Below are positions 9,170-17,807 of a stretch of 64,000 nucleotides of DNA, piece after piece. Positions within the stretch are counted from its first letter, which is position 1; every line of letters starts with the position of its first letter. Position numbers and translations under genes: made by a program. The notes under the pieces were generated by a model that did no database searches, was not told the origin of the DNA, and saw only the letters and a program-made list of their open reading frames with translations. The stretch covers positions 1 through 64,000 of the forward strand of contig CAZFGV010000008.1 in the NCBI GenBank assembly GCA_964518705.1, in the 5' to 3' direction. The DNA is from CAG-873 sp964518705 (GTDB lineage: Bacteria > Bacteroidota > Bacteroidia > Bacteroidales > Muribaculaceae).

Positions 9170-9177
9170 TAACTTTG
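9170..9177 (+). promoter_or_regulatory. -7 promoter box for dus
   Basis: TAACTTTG matches TAnnTTTG and lies 25 bases before the ATG. No TTTG is found at the -33 spacing, so this is only half of the consensus. Confidence 0.5.
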
Positions 9178-9202
9178 TAAGTTAAACAGTAGAAAGTACC
9201 CA

Positions 9203-10201
9203 ATGAAGATAGGAAATGTCGACTTAGGCGAACGCCCTGTCATGCTCGCCCCGATGGAAGATGTCACTGACGCCTCGTTCCGTTTAATATGTAAGGAACA
9301 AGGTGCAGATATGACGTATACTGAATTTGTATCTGCCGACGCTCTTATTCGCAGCATTGCTGCAACAACACGCAAGCTACACATCAGCGACGGTGAACGC
9401 CCTACTGCTATTCAGATTTACGGCCGTGAGGTCGAGCCTATGGTGGAAGCCGCTAAGATTGTCGAAGCGGCAGGGCCGGACATTATTGACATTAACTTCG
9501 GTTGCCCTGTTAAGAAAGTGGCAGGGAAAGGTGCCGGTGCAGGTATGCTTCGTGACATTCCCAAGATGCTCGAAATAACTCGAGCTGTCGTGAATGCAGT
9601 AAAGTTACCCGTAACAGTAAAGACTCGCCTCGGTTGGGACTGTGAAAACAAAATCATCGTAGAACTTGCCGAACAGCTACAAGACTGTGGAATACAAGCA
9701 CTTACCGTTCACGGTCGCACACGCTCTCAAATGTACACCGGACAAGCCGACTGGGACATGATAGGTCGCGTCAAAGCAAATCCGCGTCTACACATCCCCG
9801 TTATAGGCAACGGAGACATCACCGATGCTCCAAAACTCGTTGAAGCCTTCAACCGATATGGCGTCGACGGCGTTATGGTAGGGCGTGCGTCAATAGGTGC
9901 GCCTTGGATTTTCAAACAGATGACATCTCTGCTTCGAAACGGCTCGGAAGCTACCGTATCTAACGAAGAGAAATTCGCTCTCCTGCGTCGTCAGATTCAC
10001 GAAAGTGTCGAACGCATAGACGAATACCGTGGCATTTTGCACATACGCCGCCACCTCGCTGCTTCGCCGCTCTTCAAAAGCATACCCGACTTCAGACCAA
10101 CTCGCATTGCTATGCTTAAAGCGTCGACTCTTGACGAATTAGAAGCAATACTCGACGACATTGAACACAACATCCTGCCTCGCGTTAGCAATCACAATTA
10201 A
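9203..10201 (+). CDS. dusB: tRNA-dihydrouridine synthase (DusB/NifR3 family)
   Basis: A 332-residue FMN enzyme that reduces specific uridines in the tRNA D loop using NAD(P)H. The TIM barrel opens with LAPMEDVTDASFR, the catalytic Cys101 is in DINFGCPVKKVAGKGAG, and TVKTRLGWD, LTVHGRTR, IPVIGNGDI and DGVMVGRA are the usual FMN and phosphate sites. A helical C-terminal domain follows from about residue 245. Length is normal. It is followed after 5 bases by a GIN-domain protein on the same strand. DusB is the closest type but bacterial Dus paralogues are hard to separate by eye. Confidence 0.9.
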   Translation: MKIGNVDLGERPVMLAPMEDVTDASFRLICKEQGADMTYTEFVSADALIRSIAATTRKLHISDGERPTAIQIYGREVEPMVEAAKIVEAAGPDIIDINFGCPVKKVAGKGAGAGMLRDIPKMLEITRAVVNAVKLPVTVKTRLGWDCENKIIVELAEQLQDCGIQALTVHGRTRSQMYTGQADWDMIGRVKANPRLHIPVIGNGDITDAPKLVEAFNRYGVDGVMVGRASIGAPWIFKQMTSLLRNGSEATVSNEEKFALLRRQIHESVERIDEYRGILHIRRHLAASPLFKSIPDFRPTRIAMLKASTLDELEAILDDIEHNILPRVSNHN

Positions 10202-10206
10202 TAGTA

Positions 10207-10950
10207 ATGAAACACATATTAAGCATCCTCAGCATCTGTATTGCATTATTCACCGTCTCTGCTCAAGAGTCGACACTTACAACATACCGTCTCAATGTCG
10301 AAAACTTTGATGAACTAACCATCGTTGACGGTGTTAACGTGGACTATCGTGTTAATCCCGACTCTATCGGTTACGCCGTGTTCACCTGCGACGCTTCTAT
10401 GGCGTCAAACATCTCGTTCTCAAACAAGAACAACCACCTCACAATCCGCACCAACGCCGACGAATACGACATTCCCAACGTTCCTCTCGTTACCGTTTAC
10501 TCGGCAACATTGCATAAGATTGAAAACTCAGGCGATTCTTTAGTGCGCGTATTCAACCCTGTTAAAGTTGAAACCTTCAAAGCCAAGCAGATAGGAAACG
10601 GCAATATCGAAGTTTACAATGTCAACGCTAACAATGTCGATGCCGGTATCACTGCCGGAAAAGGACACATCACCATCAGCGGAACAACAACACGTGCTCG
10701 TCTTCGCAATGTCAGCACCGGACCTATCTACGCTGCTAACTTGCATGCCAAGAGCGTAAAATGCTTCGTTTTCGGTACCGGAAACATCGATTGCTACCCT
10801 TCAGACAATCTCACAGCCTACGGTGCCGGATCCGGGAAAGTGTTCTACCACTTCAAACCCGAGAAAGTATCAAACCGTGGCATCGGGGTGCGTATTATTC
10901 CGTCTGAAGAATTGAAAGACAAAAACACCGACGACTCTAACAACAAATAA
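10207..10950 (+). CDS. Secreted GIN-domain (DUF2807) protein
   Basis: A 247-residue exported protein. A signal peptide (about 1-19, ending VSAQ) is followed by a beta-helix-like repeat region with many short turns rich in Gly, Asn and Val (NGNIEVYNVNANNV, GHITISGTTTRARL, GTGNIDCYPSDNLTAYGAGS). This fits the putative auto-transporter adhesin head GIN domain, common in Bacteroidetes and of unknown function. No C-terminal anchor seen. It sits between dus and a flippase gene and may share the dus transcript; no functional link is evident. Confidence 0.72.
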   Translation: MKHILSILSICIALFTVSAQESTLTTYRLNVENFDELTIVDGVNVDYRVNPDSIGYAVFTCDASMASNISFSNKNNHLTIRTNADEYDIPNVPLVTVYSATLHKIENSGDSLVRVFNPVKVETFKAKQIGNGNIEVYNVNANNVDAGITAGKGHITISGTTTRARLRNVSTGPIYAANLHAKSVKCFVFGTGNIDCYPSDNLTAYGAGSGKVFYHFKPEKVSNRGIGVRIIPSEELKDKNTDDSNNK

Positions 10951-11003
10951 CACAAGCACTTACCGCCATCGTCTCATCTCTCAAAACACGCACTGCAAGG
11001 TCT

Positions 11004-12434
11004 TTGAAATGGAACCTCATTGACCGTGTATCGACGCAAGTCCTTTACGCCGTTACTGGCATCGTGCTTGCGTTGAAGTTGAGTACTGACGATTTCGGTC
11101 TTGTCGGGGCGTTGTTAGTCTTTCAAGCCTTCGCTTCGCTTCTCGTCGACAGCGGATTCTCTTACGCTCTACTACAACGGAAAGAACCTTCGAGACTCGA
11201 CTACTCTACTGTCCTATGGTTTAACATCGCCTTGGCGACACTGCTCTACGCTATTCTTTTCTGCCTCACCCCTACCATAGCAACACTGTTTCAAAACGAC
11301 ACACGTCTCATTCCGCTCGGGCGAGTCATTTTCTTGGCTATAATATTCAACGCCACTGCTATAGTACAAACTAACAGGCTAATGAAAGCCATGGACGTGC
11401 GCATGGTGGCGGTATCAAATTCGCTTGGTCTTTTCATCGGTGGCATCGTGGGCATTAGCTTGGCTGTATATGGCTTCGGGGCGTGGGCTATTGTGTGGCA
11501 AACGGTAGTTACCGCTGCTATTAAATCTTTAGTCCTCTGGGTTACAGGACATTGGTGCCCGATTTTCAAATTCTCGTGGACTATTTTACGTTCTTACGCC
11601 GGACTGGGCAGCAGGATGCTTTTCACCTCGTTTCTAAACACGGTATTCCTGAATATTTACAGCTTTTTCATCGGCAACCGCATAGGTCTCAGCGCTTTAG
11701 GCTACTACACTCAAAGCGACAAATGGAGCAAGATGGGCATTAGCTCTCTCAGCCAAGTTCTGACTTCATCTTTCGTGCCGGCTTTAGCTTCCGTACAAGA
11801 CGACAGCGATCGTTTTTCTAACATGGTGTCGAAAATGAACCGTTTCACATCATACCTCCTCTTCCCTGCCATGCTAGGGCTCTGTGCTATGGCTGAACCG
11901 ATTTTCCACGCTCTATTCGGCACTAAATGGGACCCATCTATTGCACTTTTTCAAATTCTTCTTTTTAGGGGTATCTTCGTAGTACTCAGTTCTTTATACT
12001 CCAACTATCTACTCGCTCTCGGACACGGCAGCACTATCGTAAAGCTCGAAATTGTTCGCGATGCTTGTGCCATACTCGCACTTGCTATCACATTCCCATA
12101 CATGAACCTATCAAGCCCCACCGATCCTGTTATAGGCGTTCGTATACTTTTATGGGGCCAACTCGCTGCTACGGCTATTTCGTGGCTTGTTGCGTTGTTT
12201 TTCACTGTAAAGCTCACTAACGTAAGTGTTTTAAACTTTTTACGCGACATGGCTCCTTACGCCATACAAACACTCGCTATAATACCGCTAATGCTCATCG
12301 CGGCACAACTCGTTGACAACGCTTGGATAAAACTGCTCATCATGACAGCTGTCGCTATTCCGCTTTATATCACAATAAACAGCATCCTCGGATCAAAAAT
12401 CCAAAGCGAAATTATATCCTTCATAAAAAAGTAA
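11004..12434 (+). CDS. Polysaccharide flippase (Wzx/MATE-like, PST family)
   Basis: A 476-residue membrane protein with about 12-14 hydrophobic segments, matching lipopolysaccharide/O-antigen flippases (WzxC-like) that move lipid-linked glycans across the inner membrane. Family signs are LALKLSTDDFGLVGALLVFQ near the N-terminus, SGFSYALLQRKEP, and GNRIGLSALGYYTQSDK. The coordinates use TTG at 11004, the only common start codon in frame; the protein-like sequence LKTRTARSLKWNL continues upstream of it in the open frame back to 10941 without any ATG or GTG, so the true start is unclear. No glycosyltransferases are nearby, which is odd for a dedicated flippase. Confidence 0.8.
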   Translation: MKWNLIDRVSTQVLYAVTGIVLALKLSTDDFGLVGALLVFQAFASLLVDSGFSYALLQRKEPSRLDYSTVLWFNIALATLLYAILFCLTPTIATLFQNDTRLIPLGRVIFLAIIFNATAIVQTNRLMKAMDVRMVAVSNSLGLFIGGIVGISLAVYGFGAWAIVWQTVVTAAIKSLVLWVTGHWCPIFKFSWTILRSYAGLGSRMLFTSFLNTVFLNIYSFFIGNRIGLSALGYYTQSDKWSKMGISSLSQVLTSSFVPALASVQDDSDRFSNMVSKMNRFTSYLLFPAMLGLCAMAEPIFHALFGTKWDPSIALFQILLFRGIFVVLSSLYSNYLLALGHGSTIVKLEIVRDACAILALAITFPYMNLSSPTDPVIGVRILLWGQLAATAISWLVALFFTVKLTNVSVLNFLRDMAPYAIQTLAIIPLMLIAAQLVDNAWIKLLIMTAVAIPLYITINSILGSKIQSEIISFIKK

Positions 12435-12457
12435 TAAACTCCGGCACTCTGGTTATA

Positions 12458-12550
12458 ACATCACTTTCCTGACTACTTTCCCTCTCATTTATCACTTTCC
12501 CATATCAGGCAAGGAAAGCGGGAAAGTGGAAAGTGCCAACACACTCTCGC
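12458..12550. repeat. Copy B of GGAAAGTG hairpin repeat
   Basis: Left-arm units CACTTTCC (12462-12469), CTACTTTCCC (12473-12482), CACTTTCC (12493-12500) face right-arm units GGAAAG (12513-12518), GGAAAGTG (12521-12528) and GGAAAGTG (12528-12535). The same order, spacing and the trailing GCCA and CTCTCGC recur in copy C. It fills the gap between the convergent flippase and trkH genes, where the hairpin may double as a terminator. Confidence 0.8.
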
Positions 12551-12557
12551 CCACAAT

Positions 12558-14045
12558 TCACTTACGCCAAAACGCAGGCATCAACAGCACAAGTATTGTA
12601 TAAATCTCCAAACGACCCGTAAGCATCAGAGCCGACAAAATCCACTTCGCTACACTCGGAAGTGTATCATATCCTGCGCCATATCCCGTCGTCGTTGCGC
12701 CAAATCCGGTGTTTGACATACACGAGAACGACGAAAAGAATGCATCTACTATAGGTACATCAAAAAGCGAAAGCAATATACCGCCTACAACAACAAGTAT
12801 TAAATACAAGCACAAAAAAGCTATAACCTTGGTTACCAAATCCGGGTTTGCAATACGTCCGTTAACCTTAACCGACATTATCGCATTTGGATAAATACAA
12901 CGGTACACCTCATTACGGCAATTCTTATACAGATACAAAATACGGTCTATTTTCGCACCGCCACTCGTACTTCCGGCACAAGCGCCAAAGAACATCATAA
13001 CAAACGTCAGCGCCAACACTGCCGGGCCCCAGATAGTAAGCTCTTCCAACGAATAGCCCGTCGACGTTATCGTGCTAACAATCTGAAACAAAGGATCTAT
13101 CGTAACCGCTTGCCAGCCATTAAAGCCCTTATGAAGCAATATAGATGCTACAAACACCAGCAACACCGCACATATAGTCTGAACATACACGCGCAACACA
13201 TCGCTAGTCTTAACTGCTGCAAAATCGCCATGGACTGTCTTATATATCAAACCGAAATTAACTCCGCCAAGGAACATAAACACAGTCATCACAATCTTGA
13301 CATACCATGAATCTCCCCAGACGCTAATACCGTCACTATTAACACTATACCCACCCGTCGAAATAGTACCGAGGGCGTGGCATATACTTTCAAACACACT
13401 CATCGGACCGCACGACAAAAGCACGACAAGCACCAATGTCAAACCACAGTAAACAGCCCATAAACTCTTGGCTGTCTGATTAATACGCGGACGTATCTTA
13501 TCATGCGTTATGCCCGTAACTTCGGCATTAAACATCTGCATCCCGCCGGAATGATTAAGCATCGGAATAACAGCGAGCGTAAACAGAATAATACCCATAC
13601 CGCCAATCCATTGCATCATCGCACGCCATATATGCAAGCCATGACTAACTTTGGTCGTGTCTGTTATCACCGACGCGCCGGTAGTGGTAAAGCCGGACAT
13701 TGCCTCAAAAAAGGAATCGCTGAAGCATAAATCTACACGTCCGAACATAAAGGGCAACAAACCGAATAATGAAAAAACAATCCACACCAACGCAGTAAGC
13801 AAAAAGCCGTCACGCTTGCCCAAATGTCGGCTCGTCGGACGAACGAAGCGCGATAGCATAAAACCTACAACTGCGGTCAATACTGTCGTGCCGCTAAAAA
13901 CAATCCAATCGTCCTCTTTATAAAATATACTCGTCAGCGTCGGTATCAACATAAACGCCGACTCTATCAGCAAAAGCCAACCAACCACGCGGGTGAGCAT
14001 CCGATGATTAACCAACAAACGAGGCGAGAACGTTGTTTTGCGCAT
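12558..14045 (-). CDS. trkH: TrkH-type potassium uptake channel subunit
   Basis: A 495-residue inner-membrane K+ transporter of the Trk/Ktr superfamily. The four pore loops are recognisable as SGFTTTGASV, ISTGGYSVN, TSTGYSLEE and SNTGFGATTTGYG, each with the filter glycine, with paired helices between. It pairs with the cytosolic TrkA ring encoded just upstream. I start it at the ATG at 14045, six bases past the trkA stop; a TTG at 14054 would overlap trkA and add three residues. Last gene of the operon. Confidence 0.93.
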   Translation of the reverse strand: MRKTTFSPRLLVNHRMLTRVVGWLLLIESAFMLIPTLTSIFYKEDDWIVFSGTTVLTAVVGFMLSRFVRPTSRHLGKRDGFLLTALVWIVFSLFGLLPFMFGRVDLCFSDSFFEAMSGFTTTGASVITDTTKVSHGLHIWRAMMQWIGGMGIILFTLAVIPMLNHSGGMQMFNAEVTGITHDKIRPRINQTAKSLWAVYCGLTLVLVVLLSCGPMSVFESICHALGTISTGGYSVNSDGISVWGDSWYVKIVMTVFMFLGGVNFGLIYKTVHGDFAAVKTSDVLRVYVQTICAVLLVFVASILLHKGFNGWQAVTIDPLFQIVSTITSTGYSLEELTIWGPAVLALTFVMMFFGACAGSTSGGAKIDRILYLYKNCRNEVYRCIYPNAIMSVKVNGRIANPDLVTKVIAFLCLYLILVVVGGILLSLFDVPIVDAFFSSFSCMSNTGFGATTTGYGAGYDTLPSVAKWILSALMLTGRLEIYTILVLLMPAFWRK

Positions 14046-14050
14046 TGACG

Positions 14051-15385
14051 TCAATTAAAAAGTTTTTCCACCTTATGAATAGCCCCGGCGAGGCAGAACA
14101 CAAGCACATGGTCGCCAGGTTGGATAACGGTTGAGCCGGTAATAAGCATACCCTTGTCGCCGCGAATAAGCGCACCGAGGGTAAGCTCGCGCGGAAGATG
14201 CAAATCCTTAACTGCTGCGTGCGTTATCTTCGATCCTTCATGTGCTTCCAACTCCGCTACCTCGGCATCTGCCAATGCCAAACACTTCGAGGTGCTACTA
14301 TCGGCATCTAGCAACAATTGGAATATCGAACTCGAGGCCAACAATTTCTTATTTACAACCGTGCCGATATTCAAATTCTCGGCTTGCGATATAAACTGCA
14401 ATGTCTCAACATCGGCAACGGTCTTTTTCACTCCGAACTCCTTGGCTGTCAAGCACGAAAGAATATTCGATTCCGAACTGTCGCTAAGAGCCACAAATGC
14501 ATCCATATCATCTATGCCTATGTCTGCCAACAAATCGGTATCACGAGCATCGCCGTGAATAATCTCACAATCGGGGCACAACATTGGCAATTTGCGACAG
14601 CGGTCGAGGTTACTCTCTATTATCTTGAATTTAAACTCATCACTGCCTAGATTAACAAGGCGCACAGCTATACTCGATCCGCCCATTATCAACACCTTTC
14701 GCACTTTATGTGCCTTCTTACCCGTTAATTCTAGCAACTCGTCTATATGGTCGCGGGTGGTGGTAAAATAGAGGATATCGCCTTGATTCATTGTGTCATC
14801 ACCACGTGGAATAATGGTTTCGTGGTTACGTTTTATAGCGGCGACGTTAAAATTTCGATTGGCAAAACCAAAATCGCGAAGCTTCATGCCCGCCAATGGC
14901 GTACCATGGCGCAACTTAACGCCGGCAAGGATAATCTGCCCATCGTGAAGCTCAAACCAATTTCGCACCCATGTACGTCGTAAAGCCGTTACAATCTCCT
15001 GTGCGGCAAGGTATTCCGGATAAATCATTCGGTCTACGCCCATACGATGCACAACAGATATATTCTCCGGCTCCATAAAGTCGTAACTGTCAATACGGCT
15101 CACTGTCGTCTTGGCACCTAAATTTTTGGCTATCGAGCACGCTACGATATTATTTGACTCATAGGGCGTTACGGCAATAAACAAATCGCACGATCCAACA
15201 CCGGCGTCGCGCAAGGTCGCAAAGGTCGTAGGGTCGCCCTCTAACGTCATCAAATTGTAATTGGCATCAAGCACAGCCAAGCGATCGGCATTTCCGTCGA
15301 TCAACATTATGTCTTGCTCTTCGGCTGAGAGCAGCCGTGCCAAATGAGAGCCTACTTCGCCGGCTCCCGCGATAACAATTTTCAT
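14051..15385 (-). CDS. trkA: Trk system potassium regulatory subunit TrkA
   Basis: A 444-residue cytosolic gating protein with two tandem RCK units, each an NAD-binding Rossmann fold plus a TrkA-C domain. The first has GAGEVGSHLARLL and acidic DGN after the second strand; the second has IMGGSSIAVRL and EYSN-like IIESN. TrkA-C signatures are AGMKLRDFGF and LTLGALIRGD. It binds nucleotides and controls TrkH. Its start overlaps the dxs stop by four bases (ATGA), and trkH follows directly, so translation of the three is probably coupled. Confidence 0.95.
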   Translation of the reverse strand: MKIVIAGAGEVGSHLARLLSAEEQDIMLIDGNADRLAVLDANYNLMTLEGDPTTFATLRDAGVGSCDLFIAVTPYESNNIVACSIAKNLGAKTTVSRIDSYDFMEPENISVVHRMGVDRMIYPEYLAAQEIVTALRRTWVRNWFELHDGQIILAGVKLRHGTPLAGMKLRDFGFANRNFNVAAIKRNHETIIPRGDDTMNQGDILYFTTTRDHIDELLELTGKKAHKVRKVLIMGGSSIAVRLVNLGSDEFKFKIIESNLDRCRKLPMLCPDCEIIHGDARDTDLLADIGIDDMDAFVALSDSSESNILSCLTAKEFGVKKTVADVETLQFISQAENLNIGTVVNKKLLASSSIFQLLLDADSSTSKCLALADAEVAELEAHEGSKITHAAVKDLHLPRELTLGALIRGDKGMLITGSTVIQPGDHVLVFCLAGAIHKVEKLFN

Positions 15386-17304
15386 CGTTTTATACTTATA
15401 TCGATGATTGTCTGATATATAGCTTCCTCATCAAAGCCACACATTTTGTGTTGCTGTGCCGGAGTGGCATGAGGGATAAAACTATCGGGTATACCGAGAC
15501 GAACAACAGGTACATTATAGCCACGGGCGCTAAACCATTCTGCAACAGCTCCGCCCAAGCCGCCATTTATTGTTCCGTCCTCGACTGTTATTACAGGGCA
15601 TTCTCTTGCGGCAATCTCGGCAAGAATATCGTCATCTAGCGGCTTTAGGAATACCATATCGTATAGAGCCACATCGATATCATTATCTCGCGCTCTTTCT
15701 ACAGCGCGCACGGCTTCTTGATAGACGGTACCTATTGTCAACACCGCAACATCGCCGCCGCTTTTATAGCATATTCCTTTGCCTATCTCCAAAGTACCCG
15801 TCGCTTCATGCCATTCTAAGTCATGGCATCTGCCGCGTGGATAACGTATCGCCATCGGACCACTACTACGCTCGGCGGCTGTGAGCATAAGTCGACGCAA
15901 CATTGCTCCACTACTTGGCGCGGCGATAGTCATGCCGGGAACATTGCGCAAATATGCCAAATCCAAAGCGCCATGGTGGGTAGCTCCGTCTTCGCCAACA
16001 AGTCCGGCGCGGTCGATACAGAAGGTTACAGGCAAATCCTGCAACGCTATATCGTTGATTATATTATCATAAGCACGCTGCAAGAAGCTCGAATATATAG
16101 CCACAAACGGACGCATACCGTCCTTTGCCAATCCGCCGGCAAAAGTTACTGCATGACCTTCGGAGATGCCTACATCAAAAACTCGATTTGGCATTTCGGA
16201 CTGCATCGTAGAAATTGACGTGCCCGATGACATGGCGGCTGTGATACCGACTATACGGCTGTCTTGCTTTGCCAACTCCAATAACGTATCTCCGAAAACA
16301 TCTTGATACTTAGGCGGTTGATTATCATCACCTACCGTATCAAGTCGCACTCCCGTAGCCACATCAAATCGTCCGGGAGCATGCCACGACGCCGGGTCGG
16401 CTTCGGCGGGAGCATAGCCTTTTCCTTTGATTGTGCGTAAATGAAGCATACGTGGTCCGTCCATATCGCGAATATCGGTCAACACCCGCACAATATTTAT
16501 TACATCATGCCCGTCAAAAGGTCCGAAATATCGGATATTCAAGCCCTCAAAAATATTTTGTTGCTTATTAATGAGCGACTTAAGACTATTATTAAACCTC
16601 AACACCGCTCCGCGACAACTCTCGCTGACAATATTACGATTGCTCAGCGCTTTGTAGCACTTATAGCGTATGTCATTATAAAGTTTCGACGTTGTCAAAT
16701 TAGCCAAATAGCCATTCAGCGCACCCACGTTCTCGTCGATAGACATATCATTGTCATTCAACACAATAAGCAAGTTATTCGGCATATTCGAGGCATTATT
16801 CAGCCCCTCAAAAGCCAAACCGCCGCTAATAGACGCATCGCCGGTAATGGCAACAACGTTACGTCGCGGAGATTCGCCTTTCAACTGCGACGCAACTGCC
16901 ATACCTAACGCTGCCGATATAGAATTCGACGCATGTCCGGCACTAAAGGTGTCGTATTCGCTTTCTTGTGGATTGGGAAAACCGCTCAAACCGCCCATTT
17001 TGCGGTTGGTGTCAAATTCATCACGGCGACCGGTTAGTATCTTATGGCCGTAAGCCTGATGACCGACATCCCATACCAAGCGGTCATACGGAGTATCAAA
17101 AACGTAATGTAAAGCAACAGTAAGCTCTACTGCACCCATGCTCGAAGCAAAATGCCCCGGGTTGACGGACAGTGACTGTATGATAAATTCACGTATCTCC
17201 GAGCATACCTGTGGCAGCTGGTCGACACTGAGCGCGCGTAGATCGGAAGGACTATTGATGCTAGACAACAATGGCCCACATTGTGGATGAAGTCCTTGGC
17301 TCAT
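15382..17304 (-). CDS. dxs: 1-deoxy-D-xylulose-5-phosphate synthase
   Basis: A 640-residue thiamine-diphosphate enzyme joining pyruvate and glyceraldehyde 3-phosphate, first step of the non-mevalonate isoprenoid pathway. The thiamine site GDAS (155-158) with EGLNN, the N-terminal DVGHQAYGHKILTGRR, the conserved DRAGLVGEDGATHHGALDL of the central domain and RYPRGR are all present. Full length. It overlaps the small membrane protein upstream and trkA downstream by four bases each. Coupling of dxs with Trk potassium uptake has no known biochemical reason but is a recurrent Bacteroidales order as I recall it. Confidence 0.97.
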   Translation of the reverse strand: MSQGLHPQCGPLLSSINSPSDLRALSVDQLPQVCSEIREFIIQSLSVNPGHFASSMGAVELTVALHYVFDTPYDRLVWDVGHQAYGHKILTGRRDEFDTNRKMGGLSGFPNPQESEYDTFSAGHASNSISAALGMAVASQLKGESPRRNVVAITGDASISGGLAFEGLNNASNMPNNLLIVLNDNDMSIDENVGALNGYLANLTTSKLYNDIRYKCYKALSNRNIVSESCRGAVLRFNNSLKSLINKQQNIFEGLNIRYFGPFDGHDVINIVRVLTDIRDMDGPRMLHLRTIKGKGYAPAEADPASWHAPGRFDVATGVRLDTVGDDNQPPKYQDVFGDTLLELAKQDSRIVGITAAMSSGTSISTMQSEMPNRVFDVGISEGHAVTFAGGLAKDGMRPFVAIYSSFLQRAYDNIINDIALQDLPVTFCIDRAGLVGEDGATHHGALDLAYLRNVPGMTIAAPSSGAMLRRLMLTAAERSSGPMAIRYPRGRCHDLEWHEATGTLEIGKGICYKSGGDVAVLTIGTVYQEAVRAVERARDNDIDVALYDMVFLKPLDDDILAEIAARECPVITVEDGTINGGLGGAVAEWFSARGYNVPVVRLGIPDSFIPHATPAQQHKMCGFDEEAIYQTIIDISIKR

Positions 17305-17468
17305 TTCTTGACGTATTTCTTATACATCGGTACAAATATTATTATTGCCGATGCTACTATAACAAAGGCCAGATACAATGTTAGCTCAGCGTACTTTAAC
17401 AAATACACAACGAGCCCGAGCCACAATAGCCCTAACACTACAAATCGAAATATTACTGACCCTTTCAT
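17301..17468 (-). CDS. Small 55-residue membrane protein heading the dxs-trkAH operon
   Basis: A short gene read from ATG at 17468 to TGA at 17301-17303, overlapping the dxs ATG by four bases. Two hydrophobic stretches (about residues 5-24, FRFVVLGLLWLGLVVYLL, and 29-47, LTLYLAFVIVASAIIIFV) are separated by KYAE, and the tail is basic (YKKYVKK), so a two-helix hairpin with both ends cytosolic is likely. A perfect promoter lies 22 bases upstream and the coupling overlap argues for real translation. I do not recognise the family. Function unknown; it may assist Trk or simply be a small membrane protein. Confidence 0.78.
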   Translation of the reverse strand: MKGSVIFRFVVLGLLWLGLVVYLLKYAELTLYLAFVIVASAIIIFVPMYKKYVKK

Positions 17469-17490
17469 ATTTTTTGATCTTACTTTACGG

Positions 17491-17522
17491 CAAAGTTAAT
17501 ACATTTTTATCTATTGAGCAAA
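17491..17522 (-). promoter_or_regulatory. Promoter of the small protein-dxs-trkA-trkH operon
   Basis: Minus-strand TTTG (17522-17519), 20-base spacer, TAACTTTG (17498-17491): exact -33/-7 consensus. Confidence 0.85.
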
Positions 17523-17669
17523 AACGTTTAACCTCCTTAACCTCTTTAATATAATAAACTCAATAATACATTACACTCCTTAACTCGTTGAACAGTAAGC
17601 CAATTGCAGTTAAATTAGCGATTTTAGCCAATTTATACACAGCAAAGACCACCAATTTACGGCTGCTCC

Positions 17670-17702
17670 TTGGCGCTATTTCGATTTTTTTTGCTAATTT
17701 TG
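17670..17702 (+). promoter_or_regulatory. Likely yidC promoter
   Basis: TAATTTTG at 17695-17702 fits the -7 box; TTGG at 17670-17673, 21 bases upstream, is one base off the -33 TTTG. It predicts a leader of about 100 nt before yidC. Confidence 0.6.
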
Positions 17703-17749
17703 CGTCTGAATTAAAGTGTTTTACACAACACTCTCTATTCAACGTACGG

Positions 17750-17767
17750 CATCGGAACGCTCCGATG
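17750..17767 (+). promoter_or_regulatory. Hairpin in the yidC leader
   Basis: CATCGGA (17750-17756) and TCCGATG (17761-17767) form a perfect 7-bp stem with loop ACGC, 40 bases before the yidC start. No T-run follows, so it is not a terminator. It may stabilise the leader or bind a regulator; there is no direct support for either. Confidence 0.4.
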
Positions 17768-17807
17768 TCGCCTTTAAACATGATAATATTAAAAGTAATA
17801 ACTATAG

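Noticed and set aside
11004..17468. Capsule or O-antigen cluster around the flippase
   Set aside because: No glycosyltransferase, polymerase or sugar-nucleotide genes are next to it; neighbours are housekeeping genes.
17560..17781. A 73-residue minus-strand frame upstream of yidC
   Set aside because: It covers the yidC promoter and leader hairpin, has no family resemblance and no promoter of its own.
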